From contig NZ_LR594659.1 in assembly GCF_901827155.1 (NCBI RefSeq), forward strand, positions 4,092,001 to 4,156,000: a stretch of DNA of 64,000 nt, given 5' to 3'. Shown here in pieces: positions 9,412-18,655 of this stretch. The translations under genes and the position numbers were made by a program. The stretch comes from Variovorax sp. PBL-H6. GTDB lineage: Bacteria > Pseudomonadota > Gammaproteobacteria > Burkholderiales > Burkholderiaceae_C. Numbering within the stretch: position 1 is the stretch's first letter; each line of letters opens with the position of its first letter. A model generated the notes under the pieces. The model searched no databases. It had not been told where the DNA came from and saw only the letters and a list, made by a program, of their open reading frames with translations.

Positions 9412-9828
9412 TCAGTTTGCGGCTTCCGTCGTCGTACCGACGGCTGCGCCGCGCTTGGCCTTGTAGTCGGTGACCGCGGCCTTGATAGCGTCTTCCGCCA
9501 GGATCGAGCAATGGATCTTGACCGGAGGCAGCGCCAGTTCCTCGGCGATTTGCGCGTTCTTGAGCGCGGCCGCCTCGTCGAGCGTCTTGCCCTTGACCCA
9601 CTCGGTCACCAGCGAGGAAGAAGCGATCGCCGAGCCGCAACCGTAGGTCTTGAAGCGCGCGTCTTCGATGACGCCCGTCTCGGGGTTGACCTTGATCTGC
9701 AGCTTCATGACATCGCCGCACGCCGGTGCGCCGACCATGCCCGTGCCCACGGAATCATCGCCCTTTTCGAAGGAGCCGACGTTGCGGGGGTTCTCATAGT
9801 GGTCAATGACCTTGGATGAATATGCCAT
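9412..9828 (-). CDS. iscU: Fe-S cluster scaffold IscU
   Basis: This 138-residue scaffold has ligands Cys37 and Asp39 (APACGD), Cys64 (YGCGSA) and His106-Cys107 (KIHCSIL). Clusters are built here from IscS persulfide and then passed on by HscA/HscB. The HscA recognition motif LPPVK is present at about 100-104. The ATG at 9828 lies 21 bases after the iscS stop. Confidence 0.97.
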   Translation of the reverse strand: MAYSSKVIDHYENPRNVGSFEKGDDSVGTGMVGAPACGDVMKLQIKVNPETGVIEDARFKTYGCGSAIASSSLVTEWVKGKTLDEAAALKNAQIAEELALPPVKIHCSILAEDAIKAAVTDYKAKRGAAVGTTTEAAN

Positions 9829-9849
9829 GGGGTACCTCTCAGTCTTTGT

Positions 9850-11070
9850 TCAATGCGCCGACCACTGGATCGCGCTGATGTCGATGCCGTCCTTGAACAT
9901 CTCCCACAGCGGGCTCAGTTCGCGGAGCTTGGCGACGTTGTGCTTGATGGTCGAGACCGCGTAATCGATCTCTTCCTCGGTGGTGAAGCGGCCAATGGTC
10001 ATGCGCAGGCTGCTGTGCGCGAGCTCATCGCTGCGACCAAGCGCGCGCAGCACATAGCTGGGCTCCAGGCTGGCCGAGGTGCAGGCCGAGCCGCTGGACA
10101 CCGCAAGGCCCTTGATGCCCATGATCAGCGACTCGCCCTCGACATAGTTGAAGCTCATGTTGAGGTTGTGCGGGACGCGGTGCTCGAGGTCGCCGTTGAT
10201 GAAGACTTGCTCGACGTCCTTGAGGCCGTCGAGCAGGCGCTGCTGCAGCGCGCGCGCCTTGGCGATGTCCTGCTCCATCTCGAGCTTGGCAATGCGGAAC
10301 GCCTCGCCCATGCCGACGATCTGGTGTGTCGGCAAGGTGCCGGAGCGCATGCCGCGCTCGTGGCCACCACCGTGCATCTGCGCTTCCAGCCGAATGCGCG
10401 GCTTTCGGCGCACGTACAGGGCACCAATGCCCTTGGGGCCGTAGGTCTTGTGCGAAGCCAGGCTCATGAGATCGATCGGCAGCGCCTTGACATCGATCTC
10501 GACCTTGCCGGTGGCCTGCGCCGCGTCGACGTGGAAGATCACGCCCTTTTCCCGGCAGATCGTTCCCAATGCCACAACGTCCTGGATGACGCCGATCTCG
10601 TTGTTCACGAACATCACGCTCGCCAGGATGGTGTCGGGACGGATCGCGGCCTTGAAGGCGTCCAGATCGAGCAAGCCGTTTTCCTGCACGTCCATGTAGG
10701 TCACCTCGAAGCCCTGGCGCTCGAGCTCGCGCATGGTGTCGAGCACCGCCTTGTGCTCGGTCTTGACCGTGATCAGGTGCTTGCCCTTGCCTTTGTAGAA
10801 ATGGGCTGCGCCCTTGAGCGCCAGGTTGTTCGACTCGGTGGCGCCTGAGGTCCAGACGATCTCGCGCGGATCGGCGCCGATCAGGTCGGCCACCTCGGTG
10901 CGCGCTTTCTCCACCGCCTCCTCCGCTTCCCAGCCCCAGGCGTGGCTGCGTGACGCCGGATTGCCGAAGTGCTCGCGCAGCCACGGAATCATCGCGTCGA
11001 CAACGCGCGGATCGACCGGCGTTGTGGCGCCGTAGTCGAGATAGATCGGGAAATGGGGAGTGACATCCAT
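9850..11070 (-). CDS. iscS: Cysteine desulfurase IscS
   Basis: This 406-residue PLP enzyme converts cysteine to alanine and donates sulfane sulfur to IscU and other acceptors. The PLP lysine is Lys208 ([10 protein letters not shown]) and the mobile-loop active cysteine is Cys330 ([14 protein letters not shown]). The N-terminal [14 protein letters not shown] is typical. It is separated from iscR by 72 bases that contain a strong hairpin. Confidence 0.97.
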   Translation of the reverse strand: MDVTPHFPIYLDYGATTPVDPRVVDAMIPWLREHFGNPASRSHAWGWEAEEAVEKARTEVADLIGADPREIVWTSGATESNNLALKGAAHFYKGKGKHLITVKTEHKAVLDTMRELERQGFEVTYMDVQENGLLDLDAFKAAIRPDTILASVMFVNNEIGVIQDVVALGTICREKGVIFHVDAAQATGKVEIDVKALPIDLMSLASHKTYGPKGIGALYVRRKPRIRLEAQMHGGGHERGMRSGTLPTHQIVGMGEAFRIAKLEMEQDIAKARALQQRLLDGLKDVEQVFINGDLEHRVPHNLNMSFNYVEGESLIMGIKGLAVSSGSACTSASLEPSYVLRALGRSDELAHSSLRMTIGRFTTEEEIDYAVSTIKHNVAKLRELSPLWEMFKDGIDISAIQWSAH

Positions 11071-11118
11071 GGCTGGCTCGGGCTGGCGTGGGGTTGACGT
11101 TCTCTGGGAATCTTGGAC

Positions 11119-11138
11119 GCGGCGCCGTGCGGCGCCGC
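11119..11138 (-). other. Strong GC hairpin in the iscR-iscS intercistronic region
   Basis: GCGGCGCC and GGCGCCGC form a perfect 8-bp stem with a 4-base loop, starting 4 bases after the iscR stop on the transcribed strand. There is no T-tract, so it is unlikely to be a terminator. In E. coli a structured iscR-iscS linker protects the iscR message when iscSUA is degraded; a similar role here is inference. Confidence 0.6.
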
Positions 11139-11142
11139 CGAA

Positions 11143-11679
11143 TCAGGACTTGGCGAAGGCGTTGCCGAGGGCGAACACCGAATTGGGCGCGTTGACCCGG
11201 ATCGGCTTCACCACCGGCTGGCTCGAGATCGCCCGCTTGACGGCCGGCTTGTTCTCGATCTGCACGCCCTTTGCGATCTGGTCGTCGACCAGCTTTTGCA
11301 AGGTGACGGAATCCAGGAACTCGACCATCCGCTGGTTCAACGAAGCCCAGAGCTCGTGGGTCATGCAACGGCCAGCCTCGCCCAGGCAGTTTTCCTTGCC
11401 GCCGCATTGCGTCGCGTCGATGGGCTCATCGACGGAAACAATGATGTCGGCCACCGTGATTTCCGATGCCTTGCGACCCAGCGAATAACCACCCCCGGGG
11501 CCACGAGTCGACTCGACCAGCTCGTGCCGCCGAAGCTTGCCGAAGAGCTGCTCGAGGTACGACAGGGAGATCTGCTGACGCTGGCTGATTGCGGCCAGGG
11601 TGACCGGGCCGGTATTCTGGCGCAACGCCAGATCGATCATGGCTGTGACCGCAAAACGGCCTTTGGTTGTGAGACGCAT
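11143..11679 (-). CDS. iscR: Rrf2-family [2Fe-2S] transcription regulator IscR
   Basis: This 178-residue regulator senses Fe-S status through its own cluster and represses the isc operon when loaded. A winged-helix Rrf2 domain (MRLTTKGRFAVTAMIDLA) is followed by cluster ligands Cys92, Cys98 and Cys105 with His108 (QCGGKENC, GRCMTHELW). The start at 11679 has an AAGGAG ribosome site 7 bases upstream. It leads the isc operon, with an IscR box 138 bases upstream of the start codon. Confidence 0.96.
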   Translation of the reverse strand: MRLTTKGRFAVTAMIDLALRQNTGPVTLAAISQRQQISLSYLEQLFGKLRRHELVESTRGPGGGYSLGRKASEITVADIIVSVDEPIDATQCGGKENCLGEAGRCMTHELWASLNQRMVEFLDSVTLQKLVDDQIAKGVQIENKPAVKRAISSQPVVKPIRVNAPNSVFALGNAFAKS

Positions 11680-11816
11680 CGCAAGCTCCTTCGAGTGCTT
11701 ACCGTTGAAAAGACACCTTGGCGTTGTGGGCTTTGGTGACGCCGTCTCCGCCCTTTCCGGCCCATGTCCGCTGGTGATCCATCGGTAGGAGCCGGTCCTT
11801 CATCGCGAAGTTCTTT

Positions 11817-11841
11817 TTGCCTGACTATTTCTGTCAAGTAT
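11817..11841 (-). promoter_or_regulatory. Type 1 IscR-binding site overlapping an isc promoter
   Basis: The 25-base window matches the E. coli type 1 IscR consensus (ATASYYGACT..YAGTCRRSTAT) at 22 positions by my count, with half-sites CCTGACTA and TGTCAAGTAT on the plus strand. On the minus strand a perfect -35 TTGACA (11837-11832) lies inside it; the -10 17 bases on is poor (AGAACT). This arrangement of an operator over the -35 fits autorepression of iscRSUA. Confidence 0.75.
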
Positions 11842-11918
11842 AACAGAAGGCCCTCAGGTCTGCTCGGGTAAACCCGATTGCAGTCCGTGAGGCCCACTGG
11901 CGGTGCGCTGTCCAGCGC

Positions 11919-14027
11919 TCAAGGAGCAACGTTGTCCTTGCCGGGGGCACCGAATGCCTGCTCCCTCAGCTGCGCCAGCTGATCGCGTACCCTCGCCGCC
12001 TTCTCGAACTCGAGATTGCGCGCATGTTCGAGCATCAGCTTTTCCAGCCGCTTGATCTCGCGGGCCATGTCCTTTTCCGACATGTCCTCGACCTTGGCGC
12101 GCTCAAGGTCGAGCTTGGCGGCCTCCTTGCCCGCTTTCTCGCTGTACACCCCGTCGATCAGGTCGCGCACCTGCTTGACGATGCTGCGCGGCGTGATGCC
12201 GTGCGCCTGGTTGTAGGCGATCTGCCGCGCACGGCGCCGCTCGGTCTCGCCGATTGCCTTTTTCATCGACTCGGTCATGCGGTCGGCGTAGAGGATGGCC
12301 TTGCCGTTCAGGTTGCGTGCCGCGCGGCCGATGGTCTGGATCAGCGAGCGCTCTGCGCGTAGAAAGCCCTCCTTGTCAGCATCGAGGATTGCGACCAGCG
12401 AAACCTCGGGAATGTCCAGGCCTTCCCGCAGGAGATTGATGCCGACGAGCACGTCGAAGGTACCGAGCCGCAGATCGCGCAGGATCTCGACGCGCTCGAC
12501 CGTATCGATGTCGCTGTGCAGGTAACGCACCTTGACGCCGTTGTCGCCCAGGTAGTCGGTCAGCTGCTCGGCCATTCGTTTGGTCAGGGTCGTGATCAAC
12601 ACGCGCTCGTTTTTCTCGACGCGCAGCCTGATCTCCTGCAGCACGTCGTCCACCTGGTGGGTGGCGGGACGGACCTCGACTTCCGGGTCGATCAGGCCGG
12701 TCGGCCGCACCAGTTGCTCGACAACATTGCCGGCATGGTCCATCTCGTACTGCGCCGGCGTCGCGGACACAAAGATGCACTGGCGCATGCGGGTCTCGAA
12801 CTCGTCGAACTTGAGCGGCCGATTGTCCAGTGCCGAGGGCAGACGAAAGCCGTACTCGACCAGCGTGGTCTTGCGGGCCCGATCGCCGTTGTACATGCCG
12901 CCCAGCTGACCGATCATCTGGTGGCTCTCGTCGAGGAACATGATCGCGTCCTTCGGCAGGTAGTCGGTCAGCGTGGCTGGCGGCTCGCCCGGTGCCGCTC
13001 CGGAGAGATGGCGGGTGTAGTTCTCAATACCCTTGCAGTGGCCGATCTCGGCCAGCATCTCGAGGTCGAACCGGGTCCGCTGCTCGAGTCGCTGGGCCTC
13101 GACCAGCTTGCCCGCGGCCACCAGCTCCTTGAGCCGCTGGTCAAGCTCGATCTTGATGGTTTCGACGGCAGTCAGCACCTTGTCCCGCGGCGTCACATAG
13201 TGGCTCGACGGATAGACGGTGAAGCGCGGGATCTTCTGCCGGATGCGCCCAGTCAGCGGATCGAAAAGCTGCAACGTCTCGATCTCGTCGTCGAAAAGCT
13301 CGATGCGGATAGCCAATTCGCTGTGCTCGGCCGGAAACACGTCGATCGTGTCCCCCCGCACCCGGAAAGTGCCGCGCGCAAAGTCTTGCTCATTGCGTGT
13401 GTACTGCATGCGGATCAGTCGCGAGATCACGTCGCGCTGGCCGATCTTGTCGCCCGTGCGCATGATGAAGCGCATCTGGGTGTAGTCCTCGGGCGTGCCG
13501 ATGCCGTAGATCGCGCTCACCGTCGCGACGATCACCGTGTCCCGGCGCTCCAGCACGCTCTTGGTCGCCGACAGGCGCATCTGCTCGATGTGCTCATTGA
13601 TCGAACTGTCCTTCTCGATGAACAGGTCGCGTTGAGGCACGTAGGCCTCGGGCTGGTAGTAGTCGTAGTAGCTCACGAAGTACTCGACCGCATTCTTCGG
13701 GAAGAACTCGCGAAACTCGCTGTAGAGCTGCGCAGCCAGCGTCTTGTTGGGCGCGAACACGATGGCCGGGCGGCCTAGCCGGGCGATCACGTTGGCCATG
13801 GTGAAGGTCTTGCCCGAGCCGGTGACACCCAGCAGGGTCTGGTAAACCTCGCCGTCGCGAACGCCCTCGACCAGGCCTTCGATCGCGCCGGGCTGGTCCC
13901 CGGCGGGCGGATAGGGCTGGTAGAGCTCGAAGGGCGAATCCGGGAAGTGGATGAATTCGCCGGGCTTGACGGGGCCGACGGGCTCGGCCGCGGGGCGATC
14001 CGGAATGACTTCGGTGATTTCAGGCAT
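11919..14027 (-). CDS. uvrB: Excinuclease ABC subunit B
   Basis: This 702-residue helicase-like subunit verifies DNA damage in nucleotide excision repair. It shows Walker A GVTGSGKT (67-74), the beta-hairpin [12 protein letters not shown] that inserts into DNA, helicase motifs such as [15 protein letters not shown] and QTIGRAARN, and the C-terminal UVR motif ([19 protein letters not shown]) that binds UvrC. A TTG 39 bases upstream is possible, but ATG 14027 fits the family. It is divergent from tyrB, and I see no LexA-type CTGT-N8-ACAG box in the 127 bases between them. Confidence 0.96.
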   Translation of the reverse strand: MPEITEVIPDRPAAEPVGPVKPGEFIHFPDSPFELYQPYPPAGDQPGAIEGLVEGVRDGEVYQTLLGVTGSGKTFTMANVIARLGRPAIVFAPNKTLAAQLYSEFREFFPKNAVEYFVSYYDYYQPEAYVPQRDLFIEKDSSINEHIEQMRLSATKSVLERRDTVIVATVSAIYGIGTPEDYTQMRFIMRTGDKIGQRDVISRLIRMQYTRNEQDFARGTFRVRGDTIDVFPAEHSELAIRIELFDDEIETLQLFDPLTGRIRQKIPRFTVYPSSHYVTPRDKVLTAVETIKIELDQRLKELVAAGKLVEAQRLEQRTRFDLEMLAEIGHCKGIENYTRHLSGAAPGEPPATLTDYLPKDAIMFLDESHQMIGQLGGMYNGDRARKTTLVEYGFRLPSALDNRPLKFDEFETRMRQCIFVSATPAQYEMDHAGNVVEQLVRPTGLIDPEVEVRPATHQVDDVLQEIRLRVEKNERVLITTLTKRMAEQLTDYLGDNGVKVRYLHSDIDTVERVEILRDLRLGTFDVLVGINLLREGLDIPEVSLVAILDADKEGFLRAERSLIQTIGRAARNLNGKAILYADRMTESMKKAIGETERRRARQIAYNQAHGITPRSIVKQVRDLIDGVYSEKAGKEAAKLDLERAKVEDMSEKDMAREIKRLEKLMLEHARNLEFEKAARVRDQLAQLREQAFGAPGKDNVAP

Positions 14028-14154
14028 GGCGTCCAGGGGAGGTGCGGCTCGGCCGGTAAAATTCAAGCGAACTCGTGAGGCTACCCGACCCGCGAGCCAT
14101 GGCGCAAACCCGGATGCAGCCGGGCGCGAATCGCATCACCAAAGGACTTCTTCC

Positions 14155-15351
14155 ATGTCAATGTTCACCGCCGTCGAGATGGCGCCGCGCGACCCGATCC
14201 TCGGTCTCAACGAGCAGTTCGCCGCCGACAGCAATCCCAACAAGGTCAACCTCGGTGTTGGCGTCTATTACGACGACAACGGCAAACTCCCCCTGCTTCG
14301 CTGCGTGCAGGCGGTCGAGGAGGACATGATCAAGGCACCCAAGGCGCGCGGCTACCTGCCCATCGACGGCATTGCCGCCTACGACGAAGCGGTGAAGGGT
14401 TTGGTCTTCGGCGCCGGCAGCGAACCCGTCAAGTCCGGCAGAGTGGCCACGATCCAGGGCATCGGCGGCACCGGCGGCCTGAAGGTCGGCGCCGACTTTC
14501 TCAGAAAGCTCAACCCCGAGTCCAAGGTGCTGATCAGCAACCCGAGCTGGGAGAACCACCGCGCCCTCTTCACCAGCGCTGGCTTCATTGTCGAGGAGTA
14601 CCCGTACTACGACGCCGCCAAGCGTGGCATCGACTTCGACGGCATGCTGAGCGCGCTGAACGCCGCCCCGGCCGGAACCATCGTCGTGCTGCACGCCTGC
14701 TGCCATAACCCGACGGGTTACGACATCCGCGCCGACCAGTGGGACCAGGTGGTTACCGCGGTCAAGGAAAAGCAGCTGGTCGCCTTCCTGGACATGGCCT
14801 ACCAGGGCTTCGGCTATGGCATCCAGGAAGACGGGGCCGCGATCGGCAAGTTCGTCGGCGCCGGCCTGAACTTTTTCGTCTCTACTTCGTTCTCCAAGAG
14901 CTTCAGCCTCTACGGTGAGCGCGTGGGTGCCCTATCCGTCCTCTGCGAGAGCAAGGAAGAAGCGAGCCGCGTGCTGAGCCAGCTCAAGATTGCGATTCGC
15001 ACCAACTACAGCAACCCGCCCACGCACGGCGGCGCCGTGGTTGCAACCGTGCTGGGCACGCCAGAGCTGCGCACCCTTTGGGAGAAGGAGCTCGGGGAGA
15101 TGCGCGACCGCATCAAGCTGATGCGCCACAAGCTGGTCGATGGCCTGGCTGCTGCCGGCGTGAAGCAAGACATGCACTTCATCACCGACCAGATCGGCAT
15201 GTTCAGCTATTCCGGCCTGAGCAAAGACCAGATGGTGCGCCTGCGCCAGGAGTTCGGCGTATACGGCACCGATACCGGCCGCATGTGCGTCGCCGCGCTC
15301 AACAGCAAGAACATCGACTACGTCTGCCAGAGCATCGCGAAGGTGCTGTGA
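14155..15351 (+). CDS. tyrB: Aromatic amino acid / aspartate aminotransferase (class I)
   Basis: This 398-residue PLP transaminase of the Ia subgroup transfers amino groups between aspartate or aromatic amino acids and 2-oxoglutarate. It starts MFTAVEMAPRDPILGLNEQF and carries the PLP lysine in STSFSKSFSLYGERVG, plus HACCHNPTG and the C-terminal GMFSYSGLS. Length and motifs match E. coli TyrB/AspC; sequence alone does not settle which substrate dominates. An AAAGGAC ribosome-site-like sequence precedes ATG 14155. Confidence 0.92.
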   Translation: MSMFTAVEMAPRDPILGLNEQFAADSNPNKVNLGVGVYYDDNGKLPLLRCVQAVEEDMIKAPKARGYLPIDGIAAYDEAVKGLVFGAGSEPVKSGRVATIQGIGGTGGLKVGADFLRKLNPESKVLISNPSWENHRALFTSAGFIVEEYPYYDAAKRGIDFDGMLSALNAAPAGTIVVLHACCHNPTGYDIRADQWDQVVTAVKEKQLVAFLDMAYQGFGYGIQEDGAAIGKFVGAGLNFFVSTSFSKSFSLYGERVGALSVLCESKEEASRVLSQLKIAIRTNYSNPPTHGGAVVATVLGTPELRTLWEKELGEMRDRIKLMRHKLVDGLAAAGVKQDMHFITDQIGMFSYSGLSKDQMVRLRQEFGVYGTDTGRMCVAALNSKNIDYVCQSIAKVL

Positions 15352-15423
15352 CATTCCTCGTGGGCGCCACATGCGCCCCGTTTTGGGCAATTCTGCCCGG
15401 AACATTTAGCACATCCGGGCACT

Positions 15424-15454
15424 CAACTGATATATTGCATTGCAACATCAGTTG
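15424..15454 (+). promoter_or_regulatory. Nested dyad upstream of the PHB depolymerase gene
   Basis: CAACTGAT (15424-15431) and ATCAGTTG (15447-15454) form a perfect 8-bp inverted repeat. It encloses a second dyad TTGCA-T-TGCAA (15435-15445). It ends 8 bases before the phaZ ATG, and no ribosome-binding site is visible there. It could be an operator (the inner TGC/GCA dyad recalls PhaR-type targets, inference) or an mRNA hairpin controlling translation. Confidence 0.45.
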
Positions 15455-15462
15455 ACATTTAC

Positions 15463-16875
15463 ATGCTCTACCACCTTTACGAAGCACAGCGCTCCCTCAT
15501 GGAGCCCTTCGCCGATTTCGCGCAAGCTGCTTCCAAACTCTACGGCCAAGGCGGCGTGTTCGGCCAGATCCCGTTGGCGCAGCGCATGGCGGCCGGCTAC
15601 GACCTGCTCTATCGACTGGGCAAGGACTACGAAAAGCCCGAATTCGACATCAAGACGGTGCAAGTCGATGGCGACAACGTGGTCATCCAGGAAGTTGTCG
15701 AGATCGACAAGCCCTTCTGCCAGTTGCGCCGCTTCAAGCGCTTCACCGACGATCCCAAGACCCTGCAGACGCTCAAGGCCCAACCCGTTGTCCTGATCGT
15801 GGCGCCACTGTCCGGCCACTACGCCACGCTGCTGCGCGACACGGTGCGCACCATGCTGCAGGACCACAAGGTCTACATCACCGACTGGGTCAACGCCCGC
15901 CTCGTGCCGATGTCCGAGGGCGAGTTTCGCCTCGACGACTACGTCAACTACATCGAGGAGTTCGTCCGCCACCTGCAGGCCGAGTACGGCAACTGCCATG
16001 TGATCAGCGTCTGCCAGCCTACTGTGCCCGTGCTGGCGGCGGTATCGCTGATGGCCAGCCGCAGCGAGAAGGTGCCTTTGTCGCTGACCATGATGGGCGG
16101 CCCCATCGATGCTCGCAAGTCGCCCACCGCGGTCAACAACCTGGCGATGAACAAGAGCTACGAGTGGTTCGAAAACAACGTGATCTACCGCGTGCCGGAG
16201 GGGTTCCCGGGCGTGGGCCGGCGGGTATACCCCGGCTTCTTGCAGCACACGGGCTTCGTGGCGATGAATCCGGACCGTCACGCAAGCAGCCACTACGACT
16301 ACTTCAAGGACCTGATCAAGGGCGATGACGCCAGCGCCGAGGCCCATCGCAAGTTCTACGACGAGTACAACGCCGTGCTCGACATGGATGCAGACTATTA
16401 CCTGGACACCATCCGCACAGTGTTCCAGGACTTCGACCTCGTCAACGGCACCTGGGCGGTCAAGAGCCCCGCTGGCACGCCCGAGCTCGTTCGTCCGCAG
16501 GACATTCATTCGACTGGTGTGCTCACGGTCGAGGGCGAGTTGGACGACATCTCAGGCGCAGGCCAGACACGCGCCGCGCACGATCTGTGCACGGGTGTCC
16601 CGCCAGAACACCAGCGGCACTACGAGGTCAAGGGCGCGGGCCATTACGGCATCTTCAGCGGGCGTCGCTGGCGCGACAAGGTCTACCCGGAAGTGAAGAC
16701 CTTCATCGCCGCCCATGACAAGCCCCAGAAGCGGGCGGGGCTGCCCACCGTATCGGCCGAAGACACGATCAAGGCCCCTGCTGTCAAGAAGATCAGGGCC
16801 GCCGCCGCCGCGAAGAAGCCCGCCGTCGCGCGGAAGTCCGCGCCGGCCCGTCGCGCACGCGGCTCTGCGCGGTAG
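15463..16875 (+). CDS. phaZ: Intracellular poly(3-hydroxybutyrate) depolymerase
   Basis: This 470-residue PhaZ1-type intracellular depolymerase mobilises PHB granules. The sequence is closely parallel to Cupriavidus PhaZa1: MLYHLYEAQRS start, catalytic-cysteine box SVCQPTVPV (Cys184), MGGPIDARKSPTAVN, and the C-terminal GHYGIFSGRRWR. Unlike that enzyme it has an extra tail of about 45 residues, strongly basic and Ala-rich (VKKIRAAAAAKKPAVARKS), reminiscent of granule or DNA-binding tails. No Shine-Dalgarno is seen upstream; the start is fixed by homology. The rnfB-like gene follows after 15 bases. Confidence 0.92.
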   Translation: MLYHLYEAQRSLMEPFADFAQAASKLYGQGGVFGQIPLAQRMAAGYDLLYRLGKDYEKPEFDIKTVQVDGDNVVIQEVVEIDKPFCQLRRFKRFTDDPKTLQTLKAQPVVLIVAPLSGHYATLLRDTVRTMLQDHKVYITDWVNARLVPMSEGEFRLDDYVNYIEEFVRHLQAEYGNCHVISVCQPTVPVLAAVSLMASRSEKVPLSLTMMGGPIDARKSPTAVNNLAMNKSYEWFENNVIYRVPEGFPGVGRRVYPGFLQHTGFVAMNPDRHASSHYDYFKDLIKGDDASAEAHRKFYDEYNAVLDMDADYYLDTIRTVFQDFDLVNGTWAVKSPAGTPELVRPQDIHSTGVLTVEGELDDISGAGQTRAAHDLCTGVPPEHQRHYEVKGAGHYGIFSGRRWRDKVYPEVKTFIAAHDKPQKRAGLPTVSAEDTIKAPAVKKIRAAAAAKKPAVARKSAPARRARGSAR

Positions 16876-16890
16876 CGCGGGGATCAGCCA

Positions 16891-17517
16891 GTGAACGCGC
16901 TGGCCCGGCGCATCCTGGACGCGCTGCCGCAGACGCAGTGCACACGCTGCGGCTATCCCGATTGCGCCGGTTACGCCGAGGCGATCTCTGCCGACGAGGC
17001 CGGCATTCAGCAATGTCCGCCGGGCGGCGCCGAAGGGGTGGCGCGCCTGTCGCGCCTGACCGGCCAACCGGTGCGGCCCATCGGCCCGCAGTTCGGCATC
17101 GAAGGCCCCCGCATGATGGCGGTGATCGACGAGGCCTGGTGCATTGGGTGCACGCTGTGCCTCGAAGCCTGCCCGACCGACGCGATCCTCGGCATCCACA
17201 AGCGCATGCACACCGTCATCGAGGCCCACTGCACTGGTTGCGAACTCTGCGTTCCTGTCTGCCCCGTGGATTGCATCTCGCTCGAAGTGGCCACGCCGGG
17301 GAAGAGCGGCTGGCAAGCCTGGTCGCAGGCGCAGGCCGACGAGGCGCGCATCCGCTATGAGGCGCATCGACGCCGACAAGGCAAAGACGACGAGCCGTCT
17401 GCAGCCTCGCCGCCCGAGGCCGCTGCGCCCGATCGCAAACGGGCGATCGTCGAAGCGGCGTTGGCGCGCGCACGTGCCGCCGCCGCGTCACGCACCGATC
17501 CGAAGGCACGCCCATGA
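16891..17517 (+). CDS. RnfB/RsxB-like ferredoxin without the rest of the Rnf complex
   Basis: This 208-residue iron-sulfur protein has a GTG start. It shows an N-terminal RnfB-type cysteine set (CTRCGYPDCAGYAEAI then QQCPPGG), two 4Fe-4S ferredoxin motifs (CIGCTLCLEACP and CTGCELCVPVCP), and an Ala-rich charged tail. The N-terminal membrane segment of true RnfB is missing and no rnfA/C/D/G/E genes are nearby, so it is probably a soluble electron carrier. The stop overlaps the start of the LysE gene (ATGA). Confidence 0.85.
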   Translation: MNALARRILDALPQTQCTRCGYPDCAGYAEAISADEAGIQQCPPGGAEGVARLSRLTGQPVRPIGPQFGIEGPRMMAVIDEAWCIGCTLCLEACPTDAILGIHKRMHTVIEAHCTGCELCVPVCPVDCISLEVATPGKSGWQAWSQAQADEARIRYEAHRRRQGKDDEPSAASPPEAAAPDRKRAIVEAALARARAAAASRTDPKARP

Positions 17518-18149
17518 CGCTCGATACCCTGCTCCTCTACCTGATCGCCTCCGTTGCGCTGGCGATCACGCCGGGCCCCACCATGCTGCTGGCGATGTCC
17601 AATGGCATCGCCGGTGGCATGCGCGCCGCGGCCTGGGGCATCGCAGGCGCATCGCTGGGGGCTGCCATCCTGATCGCCGTCGTGGCGTTGGGGTTGGGTT
17701 CGTTGCTCGCAGCCTCGGAGTGGCTGTTCAATGCGATCCGCGTGGCCGGCGTCGCCTACCTGGTCTGGCTCGGCGTCAAGATGTGGCGCAGCGAGCCGAT
17801 CGAGATCCACGCGGCGCTCGCCGCAACGGCCGCCGATGTCCTGAGCGGCCGCATTGCTTTCTTGCGCAGCCTCACGGTGGCGCTGTCGAACCCGAAGACC
17901 CTGCTCTTCTTCGCCGCATTTCTCCCGCAGTTCGTCGACACCGCCGGTCCACAAGGGCCGCAATACGCGGTACTCGGCGCCATCTTCATCGGCATCGACA
18001 GCTGCGTCATGATCGGGTACGCCGCCGCCGGCACACAGGCTGTGCGCTGGCTCTCGCGACGCAGCCTGCGCCTGCTCAACCGCGGTTGCGCCGCGGGCAT
18101 GTGGCTGCTCGCGGCAACGCTGGCCGTCTGGCGCCGCCCCGGCGCCTGA
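17514..18149 (+). CDS. LysE/RhtB-family amino acid exporter
   Basis: This 211-residue inner-membrane protein has about six hydrophobic segments and the family signature AITPGPTMLLAMSNGI near the N-terminus, with NPKTLLFFAAFLPQFVD in the middle. RhtB/LysE proteins export amino acids such as threonine, homoserine or lysine. It overlaps the ferredoxin gene by 4 bases, so it is probably in the same transcript as phaZ. The substrate cannot be assigned. Confidence 0.87.
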   Translation: MTLDTLLLYLIASVALAITPGPTMLLAMSNGIAGGMRAAAWGIAGASLGAAILIAVVALGLGSLLAASEWLFNAIRVAGVAYLVWLGVKMWRSEPIEIHAALAATAADVLSGRIAFLRSLTVALSNPKTLLFFAAFLPQFVDTAGPQGPQYAVLGAIFIGIDSCVMIGYAAAGTQAVRWLSRRSLRLLNRGCAAGMWLLAATLAVWRRPGA

Positions 18150-18153
18150 AGTA

Positions 18154-18642
18154 TTAGCCCGCGGCCAGTGCCGCGAAGGCCGTTACGACTTCCGGTGGTG
18201 CCTGCACCAGCTCGATCAACACCCCTTCGCCCGCGATCGGGAACGCCTCGTTGCCCTTGGGATGCAGGAAGCAGATGTCGAAGCCGGCCGCGCCCTTGCG
18301 GATGCCGCCCGGCGCGAAGCGCACCCCCTGGGCCGTGAGCCAGCCGACCGCGGCGGGCAGATCGTCGATCCACAACCCCACGTGATTGAGCGGTGTTGCG
18401 TGAACGGCCGGCTTCTTGTCGAGATCCAGCGGCTGCATCAGGTCGACCTCGACCTTGAAGGGGCCGCTGCCGATCGCGCAGATGTCCTCGTCGACGTTCT
18501 CGCGCTCGCTGCTGAAGCTGCCGGTGACCTCCAGTCCCAGCATGTCGACCCATAGCTTGCGCAGCCGCATCTTGTCCGGCCCGCCGATCGCGATCTGCTG
18601 GAGGCCCAGTACCTTGAAAGGGCGCTCTTGCGACGTTTTCAT
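18154..18642 (-). CDS. VOC-superfamily (glyoxalase-like) protein in methylmalonyl-CoA operon
   Basis: This 162-residue vicinal-oxygen-chelate protein is two beta-alpha-beta-beta-beta repeats long. Likely metal ligands are Gln16 (LQQIAI), Glu65 (KVEVDL), His87 (NHVGLW) and Glu144 (LIELVQ). Its place as last gene after pccA, 13 bases away, makes methylmalonyl-CoA epimerase an attractive role. The Gln-Glu-His-Glu pattern, however, is that of human glyoxalase I rather than the His-Gln-His-Glu of known epimerases. I therefore leave the substrate open. Confidence 0.7.
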   Translation of the reverse strand: MKTSQERPFKVLGLQQIAIGGPDKMRLRKLWVDMLGLEVTGSFSSERENVDEDICAIGSGPFKVEVDLMQPLDLDKKPAVHATPLNHVGLWIDDLPAAVGWLTAQGVRFAPGGIRKGAAGFDICFLHPKGNEAFPIAGEGVLIELVQAPPEVVTAFAALAAG

Positions 18643-18655
18643 GCGATGGTCTCCT

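Noticed and set aside
14028..14154. Possible LexA/SOS box upstream of uvrB
   Set aside because: No CTGT-N8-ACAG or close variant is visible in the uvrB-tyrB divergent region.
15362..15384. Terminator after tyrB (GGGCGC-CACAT-GCGCCC then CGTTTTG)
   Set aside because: The stem is only six base pairs and the T-run is four bases after a CG; possible but too weak to list as a feature.
18154..18642. Firm call of methylmalonyl-CoA epimerase for the VOC gene
   Set aside because: Context favours it, but the apparent metal ligand set differs from known epimerases, so the name was not assigned.
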